This document shows positions 30,027 to 39,644 of a DNA stretch of 39,775 nucleotides, one piece after another. The notes beneath the pieces were generated by a model. The model ran no database searches. It saw only the letters and a list, made by a program, of their open reading frames with translations, and was not told the origin of the DNA. Position 1 is the first letter of the stretch, and each line of letters opens with the position of its first letter. Origin of the DNA: Darksidea phi (Eukaryota > Ascomycota > Dothideomycetes > Pleosporales > Lentitheciaceae). The translations under genes were made by a program, and so were the position numbers. The DNA is taken from NCBI GenBank assembly GCA_030770425.1, contig JASJFT010000293.1:7460-47234 (forward strand), given 5' to 3'.

Positions 30027-31478
30027 CTACCATCCATCAACGACGGGGCTCCATCCAACGTTAGACGTATCCCATATACCCTTTTGTTTTTTGATGTCTT
30101 CGACTTGCGCTTCGGTGTATACACTGCTAACATCCTGGCCGTGTGACAAGTTATTTGCAAAACTCAAATCTCGACGTCCATCACTCCTGTCCTTCTCTCT
30201 CAACGCTTCAACGACGCTTTTTCCAAAGGCGTCAGCATCAGTCTTCTCTCCGGCTTCTGCGTACCACGGCGATACTTGCACGAATACACCTCGGTCGCGT
30301 GCTGAGAAGAAGCTTCCACCTTCCGCATCCGCATTCTTCTGACTGATTGATGGGTTCGAAGCTCCGATGACGAGATAGCTCCCGCCCCGTCCTTTCAAAT
30401 CCGCGGCAGTGAAGTTGACCCATGCGTCGAAAGCTTGCGCGACACTCGACTCGTTGATGGATTGGACGAACCCGCCATGATACTCTTTGAAGCCGCCGTG
30501 TCGATTGAGCCCTTCAAAGCCGTCGTTCATGGTAGCCCAATCCGTCATCGCTGTCGTTGCATTGATAGCAGCGCTCGTGACGTCCTCGGAGAAAGCCACA
30601 GCGCAGGCCCGTTCAGCATCTTCTGATGGACCGAAGTAGCTAAGCGCGAGCATTACCATCGGAGCTCCAGGGACCGGTGCTGTAGGTGGGGCGCGAATGA
30701 AGACTAGCACGGCTGATAGCTGTGCAGGCATAGAGGAGAGAAGAGAGGTGTAAGTGGCGATCGCGACAGACAGAGCTTTTGGCGAGAAAACCAAACGTCG
30801 CGTCCAGACCTTGTCAGCGGTAAGGCGTAGGGACGAGATCGGGTACGCTTTCAATGTGACGCTAGTGACGATACCAAGGCCATGGCCAGCACCGCGCAGC
30901 GTATTGAAAAGTGTCTTGTCCCGCCCCTCTGACTTGTCACTCAACACCAACGCGCGTGGCTGCGCTCCGTCAGGTGTCGAAAATGGGATGACAGTGAGAG
31001 AGCGGATAGCGTCGATGCCGATTCCATGCACGCCAACTAAGCTATGGTTCAAGCCCCCAAGGAGCGCACCAACCATACCAACAGCATTCGAGTTCGGCGC
31101 ACACGTATACCACCCTTTCTCTGCCAACGTCTTAAGCACATGACCCGTTACACATCCGCCGCCGATAGTGACGTTGCTCTTTTCTTCGTCCAGTTCGATG
31201 GTGCTGAATCCGTGCATGTGTAGGTAGATGGTGCGGTGGGTGATGGGAACGAAGGAGCCATGACCGCCGCTGACAGGGATGATTTTGAGCGCGTTCTCTG
31301 CTGCATATTTGATGATTTGGATGACATCGTCTTCGCTAGAGGGAGTGACTACAGCGTATGGAAGGGAGACTCCTGCGTCGGACCATCGAGGAACCACATC
31401 GTGGAGGCCTGAACCGGGACTGGGTACAATGACCTTGCATGTTGACGGGAGTACTGAGGTGATGTTGGATCGGGACAT
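30027..31478 (-). CDS. FAD-linked oxidoreductase (PCMH fold, BBE-like C-terminus)
   Basis: 483 aa from the ATG at 31478 (MSRSNITSVLPS). The frame is open to an earlier ATG at 31607, but the added 43 residues look like translated 5' UTR. The FAD-binding PCMH domain spans about 35-210: PYAVVTPSSEDDVIQIIKYA, then PVSGGHGSFVP with H73 as the likely covalent flavin-binding histidine, then NVTIGGGCVTGHVL. The second covalent attachment Cys of bicovalent enzymes is not obvious; the PNSNAVGMVGALLGGLNH region lacks the usual Cys. The C-terminus (QVSPWYAEAGEKTDADA to the end) is BBE-like, although the WGxxYF motif typical of that region is absent. Such enzymes oxidise sugars, alcohols or secondary metabolites with oxygen. 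No signal peptide with this start. The substrate is unknown. Confidence 0.85.
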   Translation of the reverse strand: MSRSNITSVLPSTCKVIVPSPGSGLHDVVPRWSDAGVSLPYAVVTPSSEDDVIQIIKYAAENALKIIPVSGGHGSFVPITHRTIYLHMHGFSTIELDEEKSNVTIGGGCVTGHVLKTLAEKGWYTCAPNSNAVGMVGALLGGLNHSLVGVHGIGIDAIRSLTVIPFSTPDGAQPRALVLSDKSEGRDKTLFNTLRGAGHGLGIVTSVTLKAYPISSLRLTADKVWTRRLVFSPKALSVAIATYTSLLSSMPAQLSAVLVFIRAPPTAPVPGAPMVMLALSYFGPSEDAERACAVAFSEDVTSAAINATTAMTDWATMNDGFEGLNRHGGFKEYHGGFVQSINESSVAQAFDAWVNFTAADLKGRGGSYLVIGASNPSISQKNADAEGGSFFSARDRGVFVQVSPWYAEAGEKTDADAFGKSVVEALREKDRSDGRRDLSFANNLSHGQDVSSVYTEAQVEDIKKQKGIWDTSNVGWSPVVDGW

Positions 31479-32242
31479 TGTGGAGCGCTGAACTTGGGCT
31501 TCGATCCGATGAAAAGAGAGAGGACTTGACGCAACGTAATGGTAAGCGGTGGACGAGCTGTAGAAGTCGAAAAGGCGGCCAGCGAAGGGGTTTAGGAAAC
31601 TTTTCAAAGCGCAGAATCCTCCACGAAGGAAGCCGATGCTGATGTCTGCTTACTGGCACAATCCATATCTCGACGAAGCACGTCCGGGTCTGAGCCATTT
31701 GTCAGCGCCATGGATGGTGAACTTAAAGCTGGCTAGGTGGTCTGCAATTGCTCATCCACCGGGCTCGGTTGGTCTCAGAGTAGGTCGACCGTTCGTCCTC
31801 TACGAGATGGCGATGGCCTACCACATTATCTTCAACCCCTGCAAGCCCCATTCTCTCCAACTTTAATTCCACAACATCATTCCTCCGCCAAGCCGACACC
31901 GGCCGCATCCCAACCCCGTCAAACCGGCTAGAAATGGATACGAGGAGGCCAAGCGTGGTCTTCATTAGACAACGAAGCGAGAGTACGATGGTGTCGATGA
32001 TTGGTAAGATGGGATTGCGGGGCGCTGATTCGGCGCTTAGAGCGACCCCGCTAAACCATCAGCAGGCTGAGCAGAGCAGCGAGACGCCGCCGTGGCTACT
32101 TAGTCGGCCTTTGTTCCGCCGCGAGCTGTTTGCTCTTCCGTACGTCGATTTCGTGTACTGCAGCTTTGCTTCTCGTTTCTACGCTTCATTACTATTGCGC
32201 TGAAGCTCGATTGTACGTGCGACGGGCCGTGAACGATTGAGC
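31479..32242. promoter_or_regulatory. divergent region, FAD oxidase / AIM24-like
   Basis: 764 bp between two divergent starts. Small frames on both strands have no domain. It should hold both promoters; no specific site is supported. Confidence 0.45.
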
Positions 32243-33622
32243 ATGTCTGGATACCAAGGAAGCCCGCCGCCGGGTGGTAACTACTACCCACGTAAGTAGA
32301 GCTTCGAGCTGTGGCCGGACGACGAAGCTGATTGAAAGCAGCACCGCCAGAGAAAGGTGGATATGGTGCCCCACCAGGTCAGTCAACCCTCTGCTCCAAG
32401 TCTCTGTCTGACAACGTTCAGATGCATCGCATCAACAACAGCAATACTTCGCGCCCCCTCCCGGCGGCCAAACGTACCCACCCCCACCGGCCTCCAACCC
32501 ACCCGCAGGCCAACAACAACAACACTACCCACCACCTCCCGGCGCCGCTCCTCCTCCACAAACCCACTTCTCCCCGCCGCCAGACGCTTCACACCAGCAA
32601 CAGCACTACCCGCCGCCAGGGAGTGGCCCCCCACAACAAACTCCCTATGGCGCGCCGAGTCCAGGACCGCATCCGGGAATGCCGCCACAGCAGCCTAGTC
32701 AAGCACAGATGCAGGGTCAACAACAGCAGCAGCAGCAGCAGGTACAAGTTAGCCAGCCGCAGTTCGCGGGCGCGGGGGCCACGCAAACGGACGACGTGGG
32801 GACATTCAATGGAGGAAGTTACAGAGTCAGCCATAGAGACACGAACACCATCTTGACCGTCCAACTCGCCATGGGGTGCCCGTTCACGGCAAAACCAGGT
32901 ACGTCCCTCCCTGCACGTATCATCAGCTAAGCGACTAACACATCTCCCAGGCTCAATGATCGCAATGTCCCCCACTATAACCCTCAAAGGCTCTGTAAAG
33001 TTCTCCCTAAAGCGCGTCATCGCGGGCGGCGAAATGTCCAAATCCAGCTACACAGGTCCGGGCGAACTACTCCTGGCGCCTCCCTCCATCGGCGATATCA
33101 CCATCATCAAGCTCGGCGGCCACGAGCAATGGAGCGTGGGCAAAGACGCCTTTCTCGCCTGCACGCAAGGCATCGTTACCGAGTACAAGAGCCAAGGCTT
33201 TGGCAAGGCTATCTTCAGCGGCGAGGGCTTGTTTGTGTATAAGATTAGCGGGCAGGGCATTTTGTGGTGTACTAGTTTTGGTGCTATTATTAGGAAAGAT
33301 GTATGTGGATCCCGTCATGCGGTGGTGGAGAGAAGCTAATGTGTAACAGTTGGCGAAGGATGAGAAGTACTACATCGACAACGGGCATTTGGTTGCGTGG
33401 AACTGCAAATACGTCCTCGAGCGCGTCGCGTCGGGTGGCATTGTGTCAAATATGTCGGCTGGTGAGGGTTTGGTGTGCAAGTTTACTGGTAAGTTGCTAC
33501 CTATTGTTCAGCTGCATCTGTCTGACATTAGTTGCTTAGGTCCCGGCACCGTCTTTATGCAAACACGTAACGCCCAGGCATTCTCGGCGTGGCTGACGGC
33601 TAATGCCGCTCCGGCAATGTGA
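32243..33622 (+). CDS. AIM24/TIGR00266-family protein with P/Q-rich N-terminus
   Basis: Exons are 32243-32291, 32342-32377, 32422-32898, 32951-33300, 33350-33488 and 33540-33622, giving 377 aa; introns are 50, 44, 52, 49 and 51 nt, and all phases agree. Residues 1 to about 160 are proline/glutamine-rich low complexity ([16 protein letters not shown], repeated [14 protein letters not shown] units, a run of eight Q). The AIM24 beta-sheet domain spans about 175-377: [55 protein letters not shown], and an end at [14 protein letters not shown]. Yeast Aim24 is a mitochondrial inner-membrane protein; relatives of the bacterial TIGR00266 type are cytosolic. There is no mitochondrial presequence here, so a cytosolic role is more likely. 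Molecular function is unknown. Confidence 0.83.
32718..32741 (+). repeat. CAA/CAG repeat coding eight glutamines
   Basis: Two CAA and six CAG codons in the low-complexity N-terminal half of the AIM24-family protein. A coding trinucleotide repeat likely to vary between strains. Confidence 0.9.
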
Positions 33623-34016
33623 GGTAGATAGAGGAGGGAGTGCGATTGTGGGTTGATTGTAAAATCTCCATCTTTTCTATTTTGGTCGACATTGTCCATG
33701 GAATGAAAGCGAGGAGTTGGTACGGAAGAGCGTTTCAAAATCTCCGATATGAAATCACGTTGCAGTCAATAACAAAAGGCAAAATTGAATTGTGCGTATT
33801 CACACCTTCTACCATAGAACAGTGCGTCCACTGAGGCCATCTTACGCCGTCCAAAACTTAGTTTATCATGCAAGCATACGCTCGCGGGTGTCATTCCACG
33901 TACACCAGCCCCCGCCCTGACTATCGGAGCTCGCGGCCCAACCGATGAAAAAAGGGCAGCTGAGAATAAGCTAGCCAAAGCTGACCTTGACGAAAACACA
34001 TGTGTGAATAGAACAT
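33623..34016. other. convergent intergenic region, AIM24-like / eIF2-beta
   Basis: 394 bp between two facing stop codons, expected to hold both 3' UTRs. Nothing else is supported. Confidence 0.5.
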
Positions 34017-35147
34017 TTACTTTTGCATCCTCCTCCGCTTGCCAACCTGGGCCGAGAAACCTGTCTTAATAGCCGAAACAGACCGACGCGAACCGCACGA
34101 GTTGCATGTGACAAAAGACAACCTGTTCTCTCCTTTAGTGAGCTCCGAGTCGGGCGAGCGGCACGTCTTGCAGGTGACGTATTCGACAATGTAGCGGCGG
34201 AGGACGTTCTCGATCTGCTTCTGTTGGAAGCGACCTTTGATGACGAGGCGTTTGGAGCCGTCGACGGAGCCGGAGGTACCCAGTTCTGCGAACAAGAATT
34301 GGGTCACTGGATGAGTCAGTAATGTCCATGATGAAGAGAGAATAGTACGCACCATGCTCGTCTGTCCGCTTCATGCGCTTGCAAATCTCCGAAATGTTAG
34401 CGAAGATAGTCTTCTTGTTGCCTTCCCGCAGACACTGCGGGGGCGGGATCTTGTAGCTCTTTGACCCGGAGGAGGCGAGATCGGGATGTTGCGAGTGCAG
34501 GAGGGTGAAGAAGCGGTTGAGCAGCATGTTGTATGGAATGACGGTCGTCGAGTCGTGTTGCCAGACGCCGGTACCCTTCATCATGTCGCCCTCTTCAACC
34601 TCCTCCTCGGCCGGGGCTTCCTTCTCATCTGTCTCGCCAGCGACGGCAGCGAGTTGTGCGTCGAAGTCGTCGGTTTCGGCCTTGGGCTTCTTCGATTTCT
34701 TCTTTTTTTTCAGGCCTGAGAGAACGTCCTCGGCGTCTTCGCCTTCAGCTTTAGGCTTCTTTTTCTTCTTCGAGTCGTTAGTGTGAGCTTCTGACGAGAG
34801 TCGACAAGACGTACCTTTTTGGCCAGACCTGCAAACATGTCCGTTACCTCTTCGACTTCTTTATCTTCGCCTGTTTCTTGTAAGTTAGAACCGTTGGCCC
34901 CGTTGTAGTGAGGGCTAGGGTCCGTACCCGTTGCGTGCGACGCGGCGCTGTCTTTGTCCCCATTCGTCGCTTCTCCCTCTATGACTTGCCCATCGCTATC
35001 CACGATCATCGTCGAGTCTTCAAACTGCACGCTCTTGCGCGGTTTCCTCTCGGCCTGCATCGTGACCCTGTTAGCCCTACACTTAAAGCAAAGGTGGGTG
35101 AATTTTGAAGGAAGTGGGGTTCGTGTATGACGTACTGCGTCAGCCAT
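34017..35147 (-). CDS. SUI3: translation initiation factor eIF2 subunit beta
   Basis: Exons are complement(34017-34306, 34353-34767, 34815-35054, 35136-35147), giving 318 aa; introns are 46, 47 and 81 nt. The first exon codes only MADA (12 nt), followed by GTACGT, a GCTAAC branch site and ATGCAG, then [14 protein letters not shown]. Lysine blocks ([16 protein letters not shown]) in the N-terminal half are the sites that in other eukaryotes bind eIF5 and eIF2B-epsilon. The core reads [19 protein letters not shown], and [17 protein letters not shown] across an intron. The zinc ribbon at the C-terminus has CKTC and CNSC pairs ([25 protein letters not shown]). eIF2-beta is part of the eIF2-GTP-Met-tRNAi ternary complex and helps start-codon selection. 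The acceptor before the second lysine block could be shifted by 3 nt. Confidence 0.95.
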
Positions 35148-35500
35148 GATTACGGTTTCGGTTTCGATTTTGCCTCGCTCTGCTGTGTTAGGGTCGATAT
35201 TGGATCGAAGATTGGGTGTAGGTGTCGTGGCGTGCGTTGTGGAGTGAGGAGTGAGTCGTGTGGGATGTTCTTTTGCCGCACAATTGTTGGAGTCACCGCC
35301 AAGATTGTCTCACGTGCATCCCACGCTAAGCCCCTCAGGCGCGATTGGCCGTAGACCACCGGTTACGCAAACATCGCAAAGCGACGTCGAAGTCGCCCGC
35401 ATCTTCTCACTTACGTTCCACCGAGTCGCATCCTTGCTGCGGCCTAATGCGCTTACGATAGCCCAGTCGCCCGCTTCCGACCAGTCCACGCTCTGTGACC
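35148..35500. promoter_or_regulatory. short divergent promoter, eIF2-beta / MIM2
   Basis: Only 353 bp separate the two ATGs, so both promoters and 5' UTRs must share it. No TATA box is seen, as is common for housekeeping genes. A factor site cannot be named with confidence. Confidence 0.6.
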
Positions 35501-35928
35501 ATGTCAATGACGAACAGCGAGAGCTTCTTCCAGCCCCCCATTAGCTCCTCCGACGCCGACGAGATCGATTCGCTGCCCTCCTCTTCTACCGGTTCGTCGG
35601 TCGATGATGACGAGTATGTCAGCGATGCGGAGAGGGAATGGAGAGAGAGCTTGCAGCAGATTGAGCTGCTGTTGACCATGGTGGTGGTGCCGTATGTGGG
35701 GAAGTACTTTGGCAGGAAGTGCGCGTACTGGGGTGAGTCTCACAACGTTGGAAGGAGGGGGGATTGTGCCTGCAGATTATAGTGATACTAAGGTGTGGAT
35801 CATATGGTGACTGACGCCTGACAGGTTGGGCAAAGTTCATGACATGGAAATACCCCGTCGAAATCGCCGTCACGAGTCCGAAACTCTTCAAAAGCGCCGG
35901 CCTTGTCGAAGCAGCAGCACCGTTGTAA
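35501..35928 (+). CDS. MIM2: mitochondrial outer-membrane import protein Mim2
   Basis: Exons are 35501-35732 and 35825-35928 with a 92-nt intron (GGTGAGT...CCTGACAG), giving 111 aa. The N-terminus is acidic and serine-rich. The conserved core is EWRESLQQIELLLTMVVVPY, then VGKYFGRKCAYW at the exon end joined to GWAKFMTWKYPVEIAV. The core includes a single hydrophobic helix that would span the outer membrane. Mim2 works with Mim1 in the MIM complex, which inserts alpha-helical outer-membrane proteins and helps assemble TOM. Yeast Mim2 is slightly shorter; the extra length here is mostly in the acidic N-terminus. The ATG at 35501 is chosen; another in-frame ATG lies two codons downstream. Confidence 0.82.
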
Positions 35929-36635
35929 CCAATAGTCGCGAAGAACATCAAGAATGTACATATGTAACAGCAATGGCGTCATGGCGCAGATATGGAGACG
36001 TTTTAGTCTTGGGTATACGATACGTGGGTCATATCAGCAACACATCAATCCAATCCCTTAACCCGCCAGCTTTCAGCAAGAGCCCAGAGGCAGGATATAA
36101 CTAGCAGAGGCACAGACACTATAATCGCCCTTATGCTTGCACTCTTATGTCCTCACCCCGACATAGTATCTACGTCGATTAGGGCGAGAACCGGGCGGAT
36201 GCGCGTTTGTCATGAATGAACCATTATGTCCAATAAGGATGTCAGAAAAGCGATAAGCGATAATGTGCAAATCGAGCCGAGGCAAACTCAATTTGAAGGA
36301 GATGGACGACATTGAGTGGACTCGTTGAGCCATGGTTCAGGGACGAGCCGGGAAGGCGCATGTGCTGTTCTGACGTCGTTCGATGACCTTTCGGGCATTA
36401 CACAAAACTAGAAGTATGTGCAGTAATGGGTACATTAGCCCACTGAGCCTTGTTTCGCCTCTCAGCCTTTAGAGATTCTCTGAGATGTTGAACGCGTTGT
36501 ATCGGAATTCTTTCTATTGTTTCTATCTCCGTTTCATGGACGAACGTAGGGATACTTGAAGACACCTTCATGCCACTCTATAAATCTTAAAGCCCCCCAA
36601 AGTCCCGCCGGCACCCTAGGCGAAACTCGCCCGCT
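35929..36635. other. convergent intergenic region, MIM2 / SDR
   Basis: 707 bp between the MIM2 stop and the stop of the minus-strand dehydrogenase. It should contain two 3' UTRs. No gene, repeat or motif is supported. Confidence 0.5.
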
Positions 36636-37658
36636 TTACAGCTTACTCTCCAAAATCTCCTCGCTCAGCCTCCACAGCTTCTCAGCCGCCGCTTCATCAC
36701 TCGCATACGGCGGACATTGTTCCATATTAACCACACAATCTACCAGAAAAACACCCTCTTCAGGCTTCAAACCTGGATCCACCGCCGCGACCAAACTCGT
36801 TCCAGCACCCTGTTCAAGCGTCTTTGGCTCCCCCAGAGTTCCTGGTAGCTGGGCAATGATCCTCTTCGCACCGTTGCTTTCAACGAACCCCGGATGCAAG
36901 GAGAAGGAGTAGATGCCTTCGGCTGCTAACAGCTTGTTCAAATGCACCGCCTCCAGCACATTCGCAGTCTTTGACTGGCCATAGGCAACATTGGCCTCGA
37001 AGGCAGCTGGCTCTGCTGGCAGACCCATCGCCCAGGCCAGAAGCCCCCAGTTCGGCTTCTCTTCATCCGGAACATCATTGGTGGCCTTTTCGTAGTTCCA
37101 GTCGCTAAAGCGGATGGGGCTGCCGGCGGTAGCGCCCGAGCTGACAACTACAATGCGCGTCTCGCCCGGTGCATTCTTCTTCGCGGCAGTGCGGACTTTG
37201 GGTAGGAGGAGTTTGACGAGGAGGTGGTGCGCGAGGTGGTTGACACCGAAGTGGAGCTCGATTCCGTCGGCCGTCGTGGAGCGGGGCGCATCGTAGGTGT
37301 TGAGGCCGGCATTGGCGATGAGGAAGTCGATTTGTGGGATATCCGTGTCGTCGAGTATCTCCTGTGCAGCTTTCTGGACGGCCTTGAGGGAGTTGAGATC
37401 GAGTTTCAGAGGGCGGAAGGTGGTCTTTGGGTAGGCTTTGGAGAGCTCTTGACGTGCGTTGGATAACTTGGTGTCATCGCGCCCAGTGATGATCACAGTT
37501 GAGGCGCCGCCACGGGCGAAGGCGCGGGCTGTTGTGTCGCCGATACTGCCGAGAGTTACACCAGTGATGAGAACGGTTTTGCCGGCTATGCGGGAGGAGA
37601 AGGTCTGCGCGATATCGAAGGCGCTGGTTTTAGCGTCAAAGGGGGTAGTTGCAGACAT
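36636..37658 (-). CDS. short-chain dehydrogenase/reductase (retinol DH/WWOX-like)
   Basis: Single-exon gene of 340 aa. The Rossmann cofactor motif is TGVTLGSIG (32-40), one residue longer than the classical TGxxxGIG, as in many fungal SDRs of this group. An arginine after the second strand (ITGRDD) suggests NADP(H). NAG lies at 116-118, and the catalytic tetrad is N140, S174 (VVVSSGATAG), Y226 and K230 (YGQSK). The substrate loop after HPGFVESNG is variable. The family oxidises or reduces alcohols and ketones, often lipids or secondary metabolites; the substrate cannot be read from the sequence. There is no transmembrane anchor. The start is the first ATG, about 100 nt downstream of a TATA-like box. 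Confidence 0.9.
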   Translation of the reverse strand: MSATTPFDAKTSAFDIAQTFSSRIAGKTVLITGVTLGSIGDTTARAFARGGASTVIITGRDDTKLSNARQELSKAYPKTTFRPLKLDLNSLKAVQKAAQEILDDTDIPQIDFLIANAGLNTYDAPRSTTADGIELHFGVNHLAHHLLVKLLLPKVRTAAKKNAPGETRIVVVSSGATAGSPIRFSDWNYEKATNDVPDEEKPNWGLLAWAMGLPAEPAAFEANVAYGQSKTANVLEAVHLNKLLAAEGIYSFSLHPGFVESNGAKRIIAQLPGTLGEPKTLEQGAGTSLVAAVDPGLKPEEGVFLVDCVVNMEQCPPYASDEAAAEKLWRLSEEILESKL

Positions 37659-37754
37659 ATTGTAGTATGTGTAGTAGTTCCCTTAGCGGTTTTAGGTGCT
37701 AGAAGTTCTTCTTTGCTGCTGTGCTGAGTATTTCTCGAACGCGACCACGGCCGC

Positions 37755-37760
37755 TTTATA
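37755..37760 (-). promoter_or_regulatory. candidate TATA box of the SDR gene
   Basis: TATAAA on the minus strand within CGTATAAAGCGG, about 100 bases upstream of the SDR start. Spacing fits a fungal TATA box; transcription has not been shown. Confidence 0.45.
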
Positions 37761-39488
37761 CGTCTTTCCATCCCCAGCGCCGTTATTGAAATTCTGTCTT
37801 AGCTTCACTAGAAGTGCTCAACCGTCAGCTTCCTGTTCTCACAGACCGGCTCCCCTCCGACATTCGCGTAGCGGAATAGTTCATCCGTCTTAAGTCCGAC
37901 GCCATTGGGGCCATGGTTGGATTTGTAACTCGCGTTTCATCACCCGAATATAGCAACATGACAATCAGTAAATGCGTGTAAAAAAAGCAGAAGTGAGATA
38001 AGCCGCGAGAGCCTCTACGGGAGCTCCGCACGCTAGTCAGGGTGTTAGTGGATACCTTTAACAACCGTCCAATTGGATCATCTGGTGCGGAATTCCGCAG
38101 CTGCCTAGGACGCAATGTTGAGAACTGGGGTGCAGGGAGTGCTCGTGTGAAATTTGTCAGCGGATAGACAACGTGATTCGGATACTATGCAGCGAAGGAA
38201 TCGATTGGGTTGACAGTTTTGCTTAGATTGGTTTCTGGGTGTGGAGAAAGGTGGGAAGAGGTCAAAATGAGCATGCTGAGAGATACACAATGTCCTATAT
38301 GCTATTTGCACTATCGTGATATCGTAGCTCGTTACCACAAGCTTTGAAAATTCTATACTATGGAAACCTTATACCTGTTGGTTTAAGCCATCAATGCGTG
38401 CAGTGTGACTTAGTCACACGAGGCGCCTGCCTGTTCAAATACATCACCATATCCAGACTAGAGAGCTATAGCCACTATTAGCATCTGGAAAAACGTCATC
38501 GTGGAAGAGAAATCTGATCAGGTGGTGGCGGCTGACCGGAGTAATCCTTCATAGCGGGCATGTATATGCGCTTTAGCAGCCAATTAACTAATGATGGGCC
38601 TGCTGCGCGACTTTATCGTCTTTTTCTTTGCCCATTACTCGTCTGCTATCACAGTATGATTCGCTGTGAGATATAGATGTAAATAACAGTATTGATTATA
38701 ATAGCTCTATGGAAGAGCTCCTAATTTATATAAGGAGTATATTTATCTGGATTTTCATAATGGGAGTCTCTTTTATAACGTGCATACGAAATGTCGGTGA
38801 AATAATCGTAGGCTATTCATTATTGCATTCGTCCTATTTTCCTTACTCCCTAGCGGAGTCGCTTCGGCAAGGGCGCCTAATAACAGGGCTATAGAGGCAG
38901 ACGTTCCCTTCATACTGAGAATCTCGAAAGAAACACGCGGACCGCAAACGAAGGTAGAGACAAAAATCACCGCGCAAGGATCACGATGACTAGAGCGTTC
39001 GGCCTCTGAAGGGAGAGGAAAGCACAAAGCGTACCACTTGCTATTGCGGAACTGGAACGCTTATAGCGATGTCTACCATGAAATACTATGCTGCCATTCT
39101 TTTGCGCGGTTGCTAGGCATGAACGACAGGCTGATTGTGCAGCCACGCAAGGATCGGTTGAGGCTCTAGCGCGGCTTTGGGGGTATAGTTCGGGTCGACG
39201 AGGCGCATAGACGGAATCCTACGGTTGGATATTTGGAGAATCATGCCAACCGAAAAGCGCGCACTTTGGAAGGAGGTTTGTGGGTTCATAGATGCTGACG
39301 TCAGAGAGAGATTTGCCGAGCATAATTTGCGTAGCTTGGGGACTGATAGCGCGCACCATGCTTCATTAGGAAATACGGTAGGATGAAACGCAACTTACCC
39401 GACTAGGCATGTTCTTTCCCCGTCTCCCCGCCAAGCCGTCGATCGCAGTGCACTTTGTTCACCCCCGGACGCGTCACCCTCGTTCAAT
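37761..39488. other. 1.7-kb non-coding region
   Basis: No supportable gene. Frames are short, and the longest (37825-38115 minus, 38105-38338 minus) have no coding character. It holds one copy of a dispersed repeat (38749-38792) and a small palindrome (38404-38418), and it leads up to the MITE. The part around 38640-38900 is AT-rich and may be an old transposable-element remnant. Confidence 0.5.
38749..38792. repeat. dispersed repeat fragment, copy B (partner at 21247)
   Basis: Matches 21247-21289 from GGATTTTCAT through the shared ATACGAA/GTACGAA word. Copy B is richer in A/T (CATAATGG versus CATGGTGA). It lies in AT-rich non-coding DNA. Confidence 0.5.
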
Positions 39489-39644
39489 TACCGTAAAAAC
39501 TTGGTCAATTGAGAAATAGCTAGCCACTAGGGGCCTGAGATATATTTATCCTGGCCGCGTCGACGGTGCGCTATTGGCTATACTACCGAGGAGCCGCCTG
39601 CTCCCCCTGCTAGCTATTTCTCAATTGACCAAGTTTTTACGGTA
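39489..39644. mobile_element. 156-bp MITE with perfect 36-bp TIRs and TA ends
   Basis: The left end (39489-39524) starts TACCGTAAAAACTTGGTCAA, and the right end (39609-39644) is its exact reverse complement over all 36 bases. The 84-bp interior has no coding frame. The outermost bases are TA on both sides, so the structure is most simply a 152-bp element with 34-bp inverted repeats beginning CCGTAAAAAC, flanked by a TA target-site duplication. That is the hallmark of Tc1/mariner-type elements, mobilised in trans by a transposase coded elsewhere. Perfect repeats suggest recent activity. A folded-back hairpin of other origin is the alternative. Confidence 0.88.

Noticed and set aside
28683..31478. 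Aflatoxin-type cluster suggested by the NorB-like reductase
   Set aside because: No polyketide synthase, regulator or other pathway gene is in the window; the reductase family is broad.
31479..31607. 43-residue N-terminal extension of the FAD oxidase
   Set aside because: It could be a presequence, but the family-like start is at 31478. Kept as an alternative only.
38404..38418. Palindrome TGTGACT-T-AGTCACA, resembling a bZIP site
   Set aside because: It is short and not close to any gene start, so chance is sufficient.
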